Assembly (NCBI RefSeq): GCF_047495555.1
Contig: NZ_CP166866.1
Coordinates: 558,001-622,000 of the forward strand
Origin: Methanobacterium_D sp040373355
GTDB taxonomy: Archaea > Methanobacteriota > Methanobacteria > Methanobacteriales > Methanobacteriaceae
DNA: 64,000 bases
Reading direction: 5' to 3'
Of this stretch, positions 35,955 through 45,311 are shown one piece after another. The position numbers and the translations under genes were made by a program. The notes beneath the pieces are model-generated. The model was not told the origin of the DNA and searched no databases. It was given only the letters and a program-made list of their open reading frames with translations. Each line of letters starts with the position of its first letter. Within the stretch, counting starts at the first letter, position 1.

Positions 35955-37103
35955 ATGAATATTTTTGAAGAACTTGGAGAAAAAAACACTGTTTTTAAGT
36001 GTAAAAAATATCTGGATCATAGGTTTTTACCTGATAAATTACCTCACAGGGAAGAACAGATAAGGTCCGTTGCGAAGTACTGGATAGAAGCCTTAAATAA
36101 TGTAACTCCTTCAGATATCACAATATACGGTAAAACAGGTACAGGAAAAACTGCAGTAGCAAAATTTGCAAAAAAACAGCTGCTCCAGGTTGCAAAGGAT
36201 AAAGGCATAAATGTAAGGGTAGAATATGTAAGATGTACTGATTACACTACTGAATACCAGGTTATAGCTCATTTATGCCAGCAATTAGGTCAAAATGTTC
36301 CTTACAGGGGATGGACCAAGGCAGAAGTTATTCACTCATTTAGAAACCTCTTTAAAAAGAATGTTTTTGGAAAGGATCTAATTTTAATTATCCTTCTTGA
36401 TGAAATTGATATTTTACTTAAAAATGATGGTGATGGACTTTTATACACCCTTACAAGAACTGATAACGTTGCAATTGCATCTATTAGTAACTATGTTGAA
36501 TTTAAAAAGTTCATAAAACCACGTGTTAAAAGCAGTTTAAGGGATCGTGAAATTGTTTTCCCACCATACAATGCTCAACAACTCGTTGATATCTTAAAAG
36601 AAAGATCAGACCTTTCATTTAAAGAAAAAGTTTTAAATGATGATGTAATTCCACTTTGTGCAGCAATGGCTGCAAAAGAAGAGGGTGATGCAAGATATGC
36701 TCTTGATCTTCTTAGAACTTCAGGTGAACTTGCAGACGAAAAAAGTTCAGAAACTGTGCGTGAAGAATATGTAAGGGAAGCAAAAGATTACATTGAGCAT
36801 AATAAAGTTACAGATATTATAATGACCCTTCCAAGCCAGCAGCAAAAGGTTTTAGAGTCATTACTTTACTTAACAAAGCGAAAAGAGGAAATTACCTCTG
36901 GTAGGCTTTATGAGGTTTATAAAGAAGTTTCAAAGGGCGATTCTGTTTCATACAGAAGAATATTTGACTTTATAAATGAATTAGAGATGCTTGGACTAAT
37001 TTCAACAAAAACAATCTCTCGAGGAAGAGGAAAAGGAAGAACAAATATAATAGACCTCCAGTGTGAACTCAATCTATTAGAAGATGCTATGTGGAGTGCC
37101 TAA
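35955..37103 (+). CDS. cdc6: Orc1/Cdc6 origin-binding and helicase-loading protein
   Basis: Initiator protein that binds ORBs and loads MCM. Read from ATG 35955 (MNIFEELGEK); a GTG nine bases upstream (35946) is an alternative and no clear ribosome site decides. The AAA+ domain has Walker A GKTGTGKTA near residue 63, Walker B LIILLDEIDILL near 146, sensor 1 ASISNYVEF and an arginine-finger region KSSLRDREIVFP. The C-terminal ~90 residues are a winged helix (LPSQQQKVLESLLYL ... KGDSVSYRRIFDFINELEMLGLI) that contacts the ORB. The ORB cluster ends 74 bp before the gene, so it may also control its own expression. Confidence 0.97.
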   Translation: MNIFEELGEKNTVFKCKKYLDHRFLPDKLPHREEQIRSVAKYWIEALNNVTPSDITIYGKTGTGKTAVAKFAKKQLLQVAKDKGINVRVEYVRCTDYTTEYQVIAHLCQQLGQNVPYRGWTKAEVIHSFRNLFKKNVFGKDLILIILLDEIDILLKNDGDGLLYTLTRTDNVAIASISNYVEFKKFIKPRVKSSLRDREIVFPPYNAQQLVDILKERSDLSFKEKVLNDDVIPLCAAMAAKEEGDARYALDLLRTSGELADEKSSETVREEYVREAKDYIEHNKVTDIIMTLPSQQQKVLESLLYLTKRKEEITSGRLYEVYKEVSKGDSVSYRRIFDFINELEMLGLISTKTISRGRGKGRTNIIDLQCELNLLEDAMWSA

Positions 37104-37135
37104 AATATTTTATTTTACTTAATTTTATTTTTAAT

Positions 37136-38053
37136 TTATTTATTTATCAAAGACTTTAAAAGTGCCATTCTAACTGGAACGCCATAAAAAGCCTGTTCAA
37201 AGTATTTTCCGTATCTTGTATCGTCCACATCGTGAGTTATTTCACCAACACGTGGTAATGGGTGCATAACGATAGCTTCGCTTCCTTCAAGGAGTTTTGA
37301 GTCAATTGTATAAGCCCCTTTGATTTTTTGATATTCTGCAGGATCCGGAAATCTTTCTTTTTGAATCCTTGTCACATAAAGAACATCAGTTTTATCAAGA
37401 ACATCATTTACATCATCTGTTTCATACACTTCAATTCCACTTTTATCAAGGTCGTGAAGTATTTCCCTCGGCATTTTAAGCTCTTTTGGAGATACAAAAC
37501 TCACTTCGACGTCAAACATGGTTAATGCATGGGCTAGGGAGTGAACAGTTCTTCCATATTTAAGGTCCCCAACTAAAGAGAGATGCAGACCATCAATTTT
37601 TCCAAGGATTCGTTTCATGGTGTAAAGATCAAGAAGTGTTTGGGTTGGGTGTTGTCCTGCACCATCTCCAGCATTAATAACAGGAACATCAACAAGATTA
37701 GCCACATAACGGGCTGTACCTTCCATGTTGTGTCTTATAACAAGTGCGTCAGAATATTCTCCTACAATTTTAACGGTATCGTTTAAATTTTCACCCTTAG
37801 TAGCTGAACTTGTCCCAGATTCAGCAAATCCAATGGTACTGCCTCCGAGCCTTTTCATGGCAGCTTCAAATGATAAACGGGTCCTTGTTGATGGCTCGTA
37901 AAATAGCATTCCAAGAAGCTTTCCAGATAAAACATCTGATTTCTCCTTTGCTCTTGCAACTGGTTCCATCTTTTCTGAAACTCTAAGAATATATTCTATA
38001 TCTTTTCTATCAAAGTCCCTTATTGAAATAATATCTTCTTGACTGAAGCCCAT
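37136..38053 (-). CDS. pyrB: Aspartate carbamoyltransferase catalytic subunit
   Basis: PyrB makes carbamoyl-aspartate, the first committed pyrimidine step. Read from ATG 38053 with GGTG upstream, 305 residues. The carbamoyl-phosphate loop is EPSTRTRLSFEAAM near residue 50; the HPTQTLLDLYT motif near 133 and HPLPRVGEI near 265 bind substrates; KGENLNDT carries the 80s-loop Lys. All catalytic residues appear intact. The regulatory subunit pyrI is not adjacent. The gene converges with cdc6 and lies 55 bp after trmI on the same strand, so co-transcription with trmI and hef is possible. Confidence 0.96.
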   Translation of the reverse strand: MGFSQEDIISIRDFDRKDIEYILRVSEKMEPVARAKEKSDVLSGKLLGMLFYEPSTRTRLSFEAAMKRLGGSTIGFAESGTSSATKGENLNDTVKIVGEYSDALVIRHNMEGTARYVANLVDVPVINAGDGAGQHPTQTLLDLYTMKRILGKIDGLHLSLVGDLKYGRTVHSLAHALTMFDVEVSFVSPKELKMPREILHDLDKSGIEVYETDDVNDVLDKTDVLYVTRIQKERFPDPAEYQKIKGAYTIDSKLLEGSEAIVMHPLPRVGEITHDVDDTRYGKYFEQAFYGVPVRMALLKSLINK

Positions 38054-38108
38054 AAACACACCATCAATTATTTTACTTTCTGATTTATCTATTATTCATT
38101 AAAATTAT

Positions 38109-38837
38109 TTATAAATTTCTTGCAAATGTGAGATATCCAGTATGGCTTGCACCTCTGGTTTTTGGTCGTGTACCTTTATTTTTGACTTCTATTTCACGTA
38201 TTATACATTCAATAGTCATAATATTAGAGAATTCGAATTTTTTAAGCACTCTGTGCAGTATCTGCACCTGTTCAATGTATGGAGTGTAAGTTGCAATGAA
38301 ACCTCCAATTTTAAGATGATCTTTGGCATTTTCAACTACATCCCATGGTTTTGGAAGGTCTAAAAATATAACGTCCAGATCATCTTCTTCAATTCCTTCA
38401 GTTACATCTCTATTTTTAATTTCAACGTTTTGAAGCCCAAATTTTTCTACATTACGCTTTGCAATTTCGCTGAAGTCTTCCCTAATTTCATAAGAGTAAA
38501 CGCAGCCTTTTTCACCTACTATGTTTCCAAAATGTAATGCTGTTGCTCCTGCACCTGTTCCAGCATCAAGAACACGATCTCCAGAGCCCATTCCAGTGTA
38601 AGCTGTAATTAATCCAATATCTTTAGGTAAGATTATAGAGCATTTCCGCTCCATTAAGTCAATATAATCGTTAATATTGGCCTTTAATACCTTAAAATCG
38701 TGATCTAAATGTGTTTTAAGTATATCACCTGGCTTTCCATTCTCCATATCCTCTTTTTTTATGAAACCGTAATTTGTATGAAATTCATCGTCACGGGCAA
38801 TGTATTTTTTGCCCTTTTTATCCATTATAATTCTCAA
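38109..38837 (-). CDS. trmI: tRNA (adenine-N1)-methyltransferase TrmI
   Basis: This SAM enzyme makes m1A in the T loop of tRNA (A58, and A57 in some archaea). The 242-residue protein has a small N-terminal beta domain (IARDDEFHTNYGFIKKEDM) and a Rossmann domain with motif I RVLDAGTGAGATALHFG near residue 91, YEIREDFSEIAKRNV for the ribose, and VIFLDLPKPWDVV, the catalytic LDLPxPW motif. The C-terminus has RPKTRGASHTGYLTFAR, also typical. The start is probably TTG 38837, seven bases after GGAGAG; the ATG at 38825 is the alternative. The gene lies between hef and pyrB on one strand. Confidence 0.94.
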   Translation of the reverse strand: MRIIMDKKGKKYIARDDEFHTNYGFIKKEDMENGKPGDILKTHLDHDFKVLKANINDYIDLMERKCSIILPKDIGLITAYTGMGSGDRVLDAGTGAGATALHFGNIVGEKGCVYSYEIREDFSEIAKRNVEKFGLQNVEIKNRDVTEGIEEDDLDVIFLDLPKPWDVVENAKDHLKIGGFIATYTPYIEQVQILHRVLKKFEFSNIMTIECIIREIEVKNKGTRPKTRGASHTGYLTFARNL

Positions 38838-38891
38838 TAATTCCCTCTCCTTCTTTAAATAATTAAATAAATCTTATATTAACATTGAATT

Positions 38892-41159
38892 CTATTTACT
38901 CTTTTCATCAATTTCAGTTAGTTTTCTTGTCTTACTAACTTTAATTTCCCCAAAACCAGAGCTTACGACTTCCCTGATCTTCTGCGCTATTTTATTTCCA
39001 ATTCCTTCAACTTTTTTCAATTCGCTTTCGGAAGCATTTACAACTCCCTTTACAGATCCAAATTCTTCAAGAAGTTTTTTAGCAGTTACTGGACCAATAT
39101 TAGGCAGTGATTCAACAATGTAAAGTTGCTGCTCGTAAAGAGTAAGCGGTTTTTTTTCTGTTCTAATTTGAATATCTGTCCTTTCATGAATCTGCTCTCT
39201 AATGGCGATTCTTGTTATCATTGCTGCTGTGTCTTCTTCTGATCTTGTTGGAATTATAGGAATACCAAAATCAACAGCAAGAGATGCCATTGCCCCTCTT
39301 ATGGCGTTTGGATGAATTAACGATGAGTAGAGATTTTCTCCTTCAATTATAATAACTGGTTTTCTGAAATTTTCAACAAGCTCTCTTGCCTGTTTATACA
39401 GTCTCTTATCAATAATTGAGCCTATAAAATCGCTTACAGTTTTCCTTTCAATTGCCACTTCATCGCTAACCTGGTAATCAGCTACAGCAAGTCCCCTGAC
39501 TTTAATATCAACATCTAATTTATCAAGCTCTCTTAGGACTTTAGAATTACCTTCTCTTGAGTCTGCATAGATTACAGGTTTGACTTCTTGTGCAGTCTCA
39601 CCTTCTCTTGGAATAACTTTAACATCTTCTTTTGGAGCAATATTTCTTTTAATTCTCTTTGAAAGTTGTCTTTTCATGTTACGCTCTTTATTGATACTTG
39701 ACCAGTAATAAGCCTCGTCTCGAGTTCCTTTAGTAATAAGGATATACATTTTACCTTTGTTTTTCCTACCAGTCCTTCCCCTTCTTTGAATCATTCTTAT
39801 TTCAGATGGGACTGGTTCATATAGAATAACAAGGTCTACTGCAGGGATATCAATACCTTCTTCAGCTACACTTGTAGATATTAAAACATCATAAGTTCCC
39901 ATTTTAAAGGCTTTAATGACTTCTTTCTGTTTCTTTTGAGTTAAACCTTTAGTACCTTCCTTTGAAGCCTGCCCAAAGAATTTTACAGCATTAATATCAT
40001 ACTCTACACATTCATCATATATTCTATCTACTGTATCTCTAAATTGAGTAAAAACAATTATTCTAGAATCCTTATTTTCTTTAAGCTCCTTTTTTAAAAC
40101 ACTGACCAGTTTTGCAAGTTTCGGGTGTTCAATTTCTTTATCATGTGCAATTTTAGTAAGACTAATTGCTTTTTTGAAATTTTCATCCATTAAAAGGCTT
40201 TTAGCTGCTTTTGTCCGTTTTTTACGGAGCCTATCAAAATAAAGGTTTAAAGTACGTATTCCCTGGGTTTCGAGTAATTCAAGAGCATGCATAGCATTGA
40301 TTACTGCAGTAAGTGTTGAAACAGCAAGATAACATTTCTTTGGAGGATTACTGCTTTTTGCGATTCTGTTTTGAGCTGCACCTTTAGCCATTAAAACATC
40401 TTTTTTATTCATGTTTACAGACTTTATAACTCCCATTCGTTTCAGGGTATCAAAACGTGCTTTTAATGTAGCATCAATAGATTTTTTTATTTCTTTTAGT
40501 TCTTCATTAAGTTCAATTTTAATCCATTTAACTTCTACAGGATTAAAATAAGGAACAACATCATTGTCATCTTCACTTTTAATAATAACGTCGTTTATAA
40601 AGAGGTTATCACAAACTTCGTTTATTTTATCTTCTCCAGAACCTGGAGATGCAGTAAGTCCAAGAACAAGGGGATCATCGCTGTCTTTTTGGTATTTAGA
40701 AGCCAGGTAAACATAAGAATAAGATCCAACTCCTCTGTGGCATTCATCGAATACAAGAAGTTTAACATCCTTTAAATCATATCTTGATGATATTAAATCT
40801 GATTCAATGGTTTGGGGAGTTGCACATATAATCTGGTATTCATCCCATCTTTTGGCCCTTTCTTCTGGCTTTATATCGCCAGTTAAAGATGTTGCGGATA
40901 CATTCATGAATTCTCTGAAGCTTTCCTCGTGTTGCACTACAAGAGGTTTACTTGGTGCAAGAACAAGTACTTTTGAGCCCTTGAAATGTTTGAGTCTTTC
41001 TGCTGCAACTAAAACGGCTACTATTGTTTTACCAAGTGCTGTAGGTGCTACAATCATTGTGTTTCCAGTTTTGAGTACGTCAGCAGCTAGAACTTGTTGA
41101 TAAAGCCGTGATTCTATTTTTTGATCTTTGATTAGAGGGTGTTTAATCCACTTTTCCAT
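38892..41159 (-). CDS. hef: Hef/FANCM-like helicase with ERCC4 nuclease domain
   Basis: Hef processes stalled replication forks. The 755-residue protein has an SF2 helicase half: VAPTALGKTIVAVL (Walker A), DECHRG (motif II), LTASPGSG (motif III) and IQRRGRTGRKNKG (motif VI). The insertion typical of FANCM lies around 220-330. The C-terminal half is an XPF/ERCC4 nuclease with YADSREG and AIERKTVSDF, which is the ERKxxxD active site, followed by tandem HhH motifs (LPNIGPVTAKKLLEEFG, VEGIGNKIAQKI). Both activities look intact, as in Pyrococcus Hef. It is located 3 kb from the origin; trmI and pyrB follow on the same strand. Confidence 0.96.
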   Translation of the reverse strand: MEKWIKHPLIKDQKIESRLYQQVLAADVLKTGNTMIVAPTALGKTIVAVLVAAERLKHFKGSKVLVLAPSKPLVVQHEESFREFMNVSATSLTGDIKPEERAKRWDEYQIICATPQTIESDLISSRYDLKDVKLLVFDECHRGVGSYSYVYLASKYQKDSDDPLVLGLTASPGSGEDKINEVCDNLFINDVIIKSEDDNDVVPYFNPVEVKWIKIELNEELKEIKKSIDATLKARFDTLKRMGVIKSVNMNKKDVLMAKGAAQNRIAKSSNPPKKCYLAVSTLTAVINAMHALELLETQGIRTLNLYFDRLRKKRTKAAKSLLMDENFKKAISLTKIAHDKEIEHPKLAKLVSVLKKELKENKDSRIIVFTQFRDTVDRIYDECVEYDINAVKFFGQASKEGTKGLTQKKQKEVIKAFKMGTYDVLISTSVAEEGIDIPAVDLVILYEPVPSEIRMIQRRGRTGRKNKGKMYILITKGTRDEAYYWSSINKERNMKRQLSKRIKRNIAPKEDVKVIPREGETAQEVKPVIYADSREGNSKVLRELDKLDVDIKVRGLAVADYQVSDEVAIERKTVSDFIGSIIDKRLYKQARELVENFRKPVIIIEGENLYSSLIHPNAIRGAMASLAVDFGIPIIPTRSEEDTAAMITRIAIREQIHERTDIQIRTEKKPLTLYEQQLYIVESLPNIGPVTAKKLLEEFGSVKGVVNASESELKKVEGIGNKIAQKIREVVSSGFGEIKVSKTRKLTEIDEKSK

Positions 41160-41456
41160 GATCTTATATTAGGCTTTGTAGTATAAAAAAGAATAATTTT
41201 ATAAAAAACAAAGTTTTATGGGTATTACTTTTGTATACTAAAATTCAAAATTTTTATAATTAATTATAAATACTAAGTTAGCGCTAAATAACTTTAAAAG
41301 AAGATAAAATGTTCTGTATCTTCATAATCGAATTCATATTTGCTTATATTTCATTTAAAATTTATAATCTGTACTATTTCATATTTAAGCGTTTTTAATT
41401 AAATTAAAAAGAAACTCTTTTTGTAGTTGAAGTATTATTAATATTTAAAGACATTT
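41160..41456. other. Gene-free AT-rich stretch
   Basis: About 300 bp between the hef start and the broken lipoprotein gene. A perfect 10-bp palindrome TTAGCGCTAA is at 41278-41287. Otherwise only AT-rich sequence that should hold the two divergent promoters; no frame or RNA is visible. Confidence 0.35.
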
Positions 41457-41462
41457 TAAGGA

Positions 41463-42001
41463 GTGATTTCAATTAAAATAAATATTTCAATTTTAGTAGG
41501 ATTAATAACAATTATGTTGATAGTTTTTGTTTCTGGTTGTACTGACTTTGCGGATTCTGAATTAAGTAAAACCTTTTCAAAAGGCGAAATATCATTTAAA
41601 TATCCTGATAATTGGTTCGAAATGCCTTATGATGCAGGAGAAATTAAAAGTGATTCTCAGGTATTAGGATTAATTGGTGCAGAAATTTGGAATATGACTT
41701 TGTAATTCAGAAAGTACCTGATAATAATGCTAATGAAGTTAAAGATACAACCATGAAAGTAAATAAATTGAACTTTGATGCAAAAATAATAAATGAAGGT
41801 ACCACAACAGTTAATGGAATGCCTGCGTATCACATTGTATATACAATGAAAGATCCTAATGTATCCGAAGAAATGAAAAACTCATTATATTTAATTGAAA
41901 AAGGAAATAATGTCTATGCATTAGAATTTAAAGCATATTCTGTTGTTAATTTTGATAAATATGCAAAAATTTCTGAAGATATATTAACCACGTACAAATA
42001 A
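41463..42001 (+). pseudogene. PsbP-like lipoprotein gene, frameshifted
   Basis: Two overlapping frames together code one ~178-residue protein. The first (41463-41705) has a lipoprotein signal (ISILVGLITIMLIVFVSGC, lipobox VSGC) and TFSKGEISFKYPDNWFEMP, typical of methanogen PsbP-like proteins. The second (41687-42001) continues FVIQKVPDNNANEVKDTTM to ISEDILTTYK. The switch is at the AAATTT run 41683-41688; one added base would restore the frame. The start is also odd: the GTG at 41463 overlaps AAGGAG (41458-41463), and the codon at proper spacing is ATT (41472). It is either a pseudogene or a sequencing error plus unusual initiation. Confidence 0.7.
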
Positions 42002-42129
42002 CTTAATCTATTTTTTAATTTTTAAGTGATTATATTAAGTATAATTGATTGAAGTAATTACGTTTAAAATAAGTAAAAAATAGTGAATCACTTAAATTAT
42101 AATAAAATAACTTATTTTTCATTAATTAA

Positions 42130-42341
42130 TTTTTCAAAACCCTCGGAAACAGAGTTTCGGGGGTCTCAAAATAGTAATTTGCAAATCTTAAAAAATCTCC
42201 GATTTTTTATGTAGAAAAATGCTTTACATTTTTCTAACTTCGATGTGTGCTCTAAAATCTAAGCTTTAGAAAAATATGTAATATTTTTCTATGCATAAAA
42301 AATCATAGCTTGTAAAAACTTCGGTTTTACGCTCCAAAAAC
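42130..42341. repeat. Palindromic intergenic repeat cluster, locus D
   Basis: A run of palindromes between the broken lipoprotein gene and the 3' end of the aconitase-X gene: CCCTCGGAAAC/GTTTCGGGGG (about 42140-42163), GAAAAATG-cttta-CATTTTTC (42214-42234), GAAAAATAT-gta-ATATTTTTC (42269-42289) and GTAAAA/GTTTTAC (about 42315-42332). This is the longest array of the family in the window. It may end transcription from both sides. No protein is convincing. Confidence 0.6.
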
Positions 42342-43526
42342 CTATTTTTTTAAGAGATTTTGAAGATCATCAAAAACAACATCTAATCCGCACATGCTAG
42401 GTACATAATTGGCCGCTTTAGCTGAATCAACACCAATAACTTTAAATCCTAACTCTTCAATTGGCGCTACAACCATACATGTATCACAAACCAGTTTTCC
42501 ACCGGCGTTTTCAATTATTTCAGTGTAACCCATTCTGTCAGATGCAGCTTTAACTCCAATGGATGTACAAATCCATAATTCATTTTGAATACTTTTTCCA
42601 ACTATTTTTTCAGCAACAGCCTTAATTTCTTCAATTGATGCATGCGGACAGCCTAAACAGATTAAATCCGGCTTTCCACTTGCTGTTGAAAGCTTTTCTC
42701 TTGTTTCATTAATTTCAGCTCTATCAATTGTGATTGTTTCTAAGTCACTGACTTCAAGTCCTTGAAGAGCCTCTTTATATTCTGGAGTTAAATTTTCAAC
42801 GTGATAGAGTGCAACAGCACCTGATGAAGCGAGTGCAGCACCTAAGCTTTTGAGATTATCTCGTTTTGACTGATTTTTGAATCTAAAATAAGGAACTCCG
42901 TCACCAACAGCTTTTCCAACGATATATCCGATGGCTCCGTAGTCTGCTCCTTTAATTTCATCCTCAACTTCGATAACCATGTTAGCCTTCCGCTCTTCAT
43001 CGAGGTGATAACCATACATTGGTGTTTTACCGCATAATGCAGCTGAAAGCGCTCCAGGACCACCTTCTCTGTTGGTTTTAGCACCTATAACTGAATTGAC
43101 ATATGCTACTGCAGATGACTCGCTCCATGCAACATGATCTCCTTTAACTGGAACATTTCCAACAAGATAAGGAGTACATGTGCAGGTGGTAGTTATATCC
43201 ATTGCTCTATAGGCTTCAATTATCTTTAACTGCATGTCAGTGAATTCCTTTGAAAATCCAAGATCCTTTCGATCTAAATCAACACCAGCAGGGTTTAAGG
43301 TTGATGGAACTATAACTTCTGCGTCTTCAGCCATGTCTTCTAAAAATTCAAGTCCCGCTTCTCCAATTGTTTTATATGAAACTCCTGAAATTTGAGCTGA
43401 AGTGATATCAACCAGTCTTTCAGCGTTGTAGATATCACCTAATGCTACAAGAATTTCCATACTCTTTTGGACTGCAGTTCCGTATTCTCCGGATTCCATT
43501 TTTTCTTCTTCTGGTGTGAGGTACAT
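42342..43526 (-). CDS. Aconitase-X large subunit (phosphomevalonate dehydratase catalytic subunit)
   Basis: A 394-residue AcnX-domain protein from ATG 43526 (GTGAT upstream): MYLTPEEEKMESGEYGTAVQKSMEILV is the typical N-terminus, and Fe-S/metal cysteines occur in TTCTCTPYL, LICLGCPHASIEE and CDTCMVVAP. In archaea this subunit works with a small swivel subunit to dehydrate mevalonate 5-phosphate in the modified mevalonate pathway that feeds membrane isoprenoids. The small subunit is not adjacent here. The gene begins 18 bp after the GAN nuclease gene on the same strand. Substrate assignment follows knowledge of the archaeal family. Confidence 0.9.
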   Translation of the reverse strand: MYLTPEEEKMESGEYGTAVQKSMEILVALGDIYNAERLVDITSAQISGVSYKTIGEAGLEFLEDMAEDAEVIVPSTLNPAGVDLDRKDLGFSKEFTDMQLKIIEAYRAMDITTTCTCTPYLVGNVPVKGDHVAWSESSAVAYVNSVIGAKTNREGGPGALSAALCGKTPMYGYHLDEERKANMVIEVEDEIKGADYGAIGYIVGKAVGDGVPYFRFKNQSKRDNLKSLGAALASSGAVALYHVENLTPEYKEALQGLEVSDLETITIDRAEINETREKLSTASGKPDLICLGCPHASIEEIKAVAEKIVGKSIQNELWICTSIGVKAASDRMGYTEIIENAGGKLVCDTCMVVAPIEELGFKVIGVDSAKAANYVPSMCGLDVVFDDLQNLLKK

Positions 43527-43544
43527 AAAAATCACTGATTAAAT

Positions 43545-44906
43545 TTATTTATTAATTTGAGTTCCAACGATTTCATCTACAATATCTGTAAAGTTGTCCA
43601 TATCTTTAAATGGAGCTACCGCTCCGGCAGCAATAGTGTGGCCTCCGCCATTTCCATTGAAGCTCTTTGCTGCTTCACCTAATGCATAACCGAGGTTTAC
43701 ACCTTTTTGAACCATTTCCATGGTTGTTCTTCCAGATACTTTTATGATATCATGCATTTTTGATATTGTAATTACAGGCTTTTGGGGGTCCAAAATTTCA
43801 AGATCAATTCCAATACTTGCTATTGTTCCCATTAATCTCTTTTTCTCTTTATCTTCAGTGTAAATATATTGGATATTGTCTAATTGAATTGATCCTTCTT
43901 TATTTATCCAATCTATCCCTTTAACAAGATTATCTCTGTATTTTTTAGCTAATTTAAGGCCTTCCTCAAGTCCTCCTTCTCTTTCGCCAATACAGATGCT
44001 TACGCCTGCACCGTATTTTTTATTTTTACCGCAGGCATCAAGAATTCTTGAATAATCTTCAATATCCTTTAATTCCTTTGTTTCTCGAGGTACACTGTAA
44101 ATTTTATCAAATATCTTAGGATTAATTTTTATAAGCTCTTCTTTGAGAAGATCCTTTTCTTCTGGGGCTAAATCTTCAAATTTAATACCATAAGATAGCC
44201 CTTGTTCTTCTAAGAATGCTTTAGCTCCATCAGGATTTCCTGAAATGCCTTTTAGTGCAGGATTAAAACTGTATGCAAGTGCCTTGTAAATTGGTTCTTC
44301 TCTTTTATAGGTTATTTTAAGTCCTTCTCGCTCTTCTATGATTCCTGCTTTTATCCCTTCATCAAGAATCATCTTGTTAACGCCCTGAATCTCGTCAGCG
44401 CACTGCATATCTCCAAAAGCACCTACTAAGGCCAGTCCTGAAAGGTCTTCATTTCCCATTCCTCTTACGGATATATAAGAAACTCCAGATGCGCTTACAT
44501 CACGGGTTCCGTCCATTCCGTAAAGATGGGGATTAACGTGAATTAAATTATTGTATTTTTCGCCATCCTCTCCAGGTATCTGGTGATGGTCACAAATTAT
44601 AGAATTTCCTTTAAGTCTAGCAATTAAATCGGGGTATGCACTTCCCATATCACAAAAAACAAACAGATTATATCTTTCCTTAGAAAGTTTTTTTATAAAT
44701 TCCTCTTTAAGACGTGGAATTATTGTAACATGGAATTTACCGCCCTGTTTGGATATTGCATTACATATCACTCCAGCAGAAGATAATCCATCAGAATCAT
44801 TGTGAGAGATAACTCTCACAATATGATCCTTTTTTATATGCTCTTGAATAAGAGCACAAGCTTCGTCAGCCCTATTTAACAAGGAGTGCTGCGCTTCTTG
44901 GGTCAT
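43545..44906 (-). CDS. RecJ-like DHH nuclease (GINS-associated nuclease, GAN)
   Basis: A 453-residue DHH/DHHA1 phosphoesterase. Motif I is VISHNDSDGLSSAG, motif II FCDMGSAY, motif III IICDHHQIPG, and the DHHA1 part ends GYALGEAAKSFNGNGGGHTIAAGAV. Archaeal members in this position, next to rps15, are GAN or RecJ proteins: single-strand 5'-3' exonucleases, some bound to GINS in the replicative helicase complex. The gene starts inside the end of rps15 (35-bp overlap, out of frame) and is followed by the aconitase-X gene. AAGGA lies before the ATG. Which of the RecJ paralogs it is cannot be decided here. Confidence 0.88.
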   Translation of the reverse strand: MTQEAQHSLLNRADEACALIQEHIKKDHIVRVISHNDSDGLSSAGVICNAISKQGGKFHVTIIPRLKEEFIKKLSKERYNLFVFCDMGSAYPDLIARLKGNSIICDHHQIPGEDGEKYNNLIHVNPHLYGMDGTRDVSASGVSYISVRGMGNEDLSGLALVGAFGDMQCADEIQGVNKMILDEGIKAGIIEEREGLKITYKREEPIYKALAYSFNPALKGISGNPDGAKAFLEEQGLSYGIKFEDLAPEEKDLLKEELIKINPKIFDKIYSVPRETKELKDIEDYSRILDACGKNKKYGAGVSICIGEREGGLEEGLKLAKKYRDNLVKGIDWINKEGSIQLDNIQYIYTEDKEKKRLMGTIASIGIDLEILDPQKPVITISKMHDIIKVSGRTTMEMVQKGVNLGYALGEAAKSFNGNGGGHTIAAGAVAPFKDMDNFTDIVDEIVGTQINK

Positions 44907-45273
44907 ATCTCCATCCTTCTGGGAGTACTCCTTCTCTTACGTAGTACCTCACAAGTCTTCTGATTTTGGATTCGATTATCCTTAAACCTCTTCTGGTGTG
45001 AAGGTCTTTAGGATTTTCTTCCATGTGGTCTCTGATATTTACTGCTCTTCTGATGAGGTTCATGAGGTCTTCAGGATATTTGAGTTCCTGACCGTTATCT
45101 TCGAGTATTTTGGTTATTTTTTTACCAGTTATAGTTTTAACATCTGGGATTCCGTACTGGTCTCTTAAAGCTATTCCAATTACACTTGTGGAGTTTCCTT
45201 CTTTTCTTAATTTGAGTATTAATTCTACAATTTCTTCGTTTGAGTATTCTACCCAATCAGGTTTGTTTACCAT
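44872..45273 (-). CDS. rps15: 30S ribosomal protein S15
   Basis: Archaeal/eukaryotic-type S15 (eS13-like), which binds the central domain of 16S rRNA. The 133-residue sequence shows PDWVEYSNEEIVELILKLRKEGNSTSVIGIALRDQYGIPDVKTITGKKI at the N-terminus and the S15 core NIRDHMEENPKDLHTRRGLRIIESKIRRLVRYY. The short N-terminal basic segment that many archaeal forms carry is absent; there is no upstream in-frame extension with a start, so the short form seems real. GGTGAT precedes the ATG. It forms a cluster with rdgB upstream and GAN downstream, an arrangement seen in many Euryarchaeota. Confidence 0.96.
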   Translation of the reverse strand: MVNKPDWVEYSNEEIVELILKLRKEGNSTSVIGIALRDQYGIPDVKTITGKKITKILEDNGQELKYPEDLMNLIRRAVNIRDHMEENPKDLHTRRGLRIIESKIRRLVRYYVREGVLPEGWRYDPRSAALLVK

Positions 45274-45311
45274 AAAATCACCTTTTAGTTTGATAGAATT
45301 TTCTAATGAAA

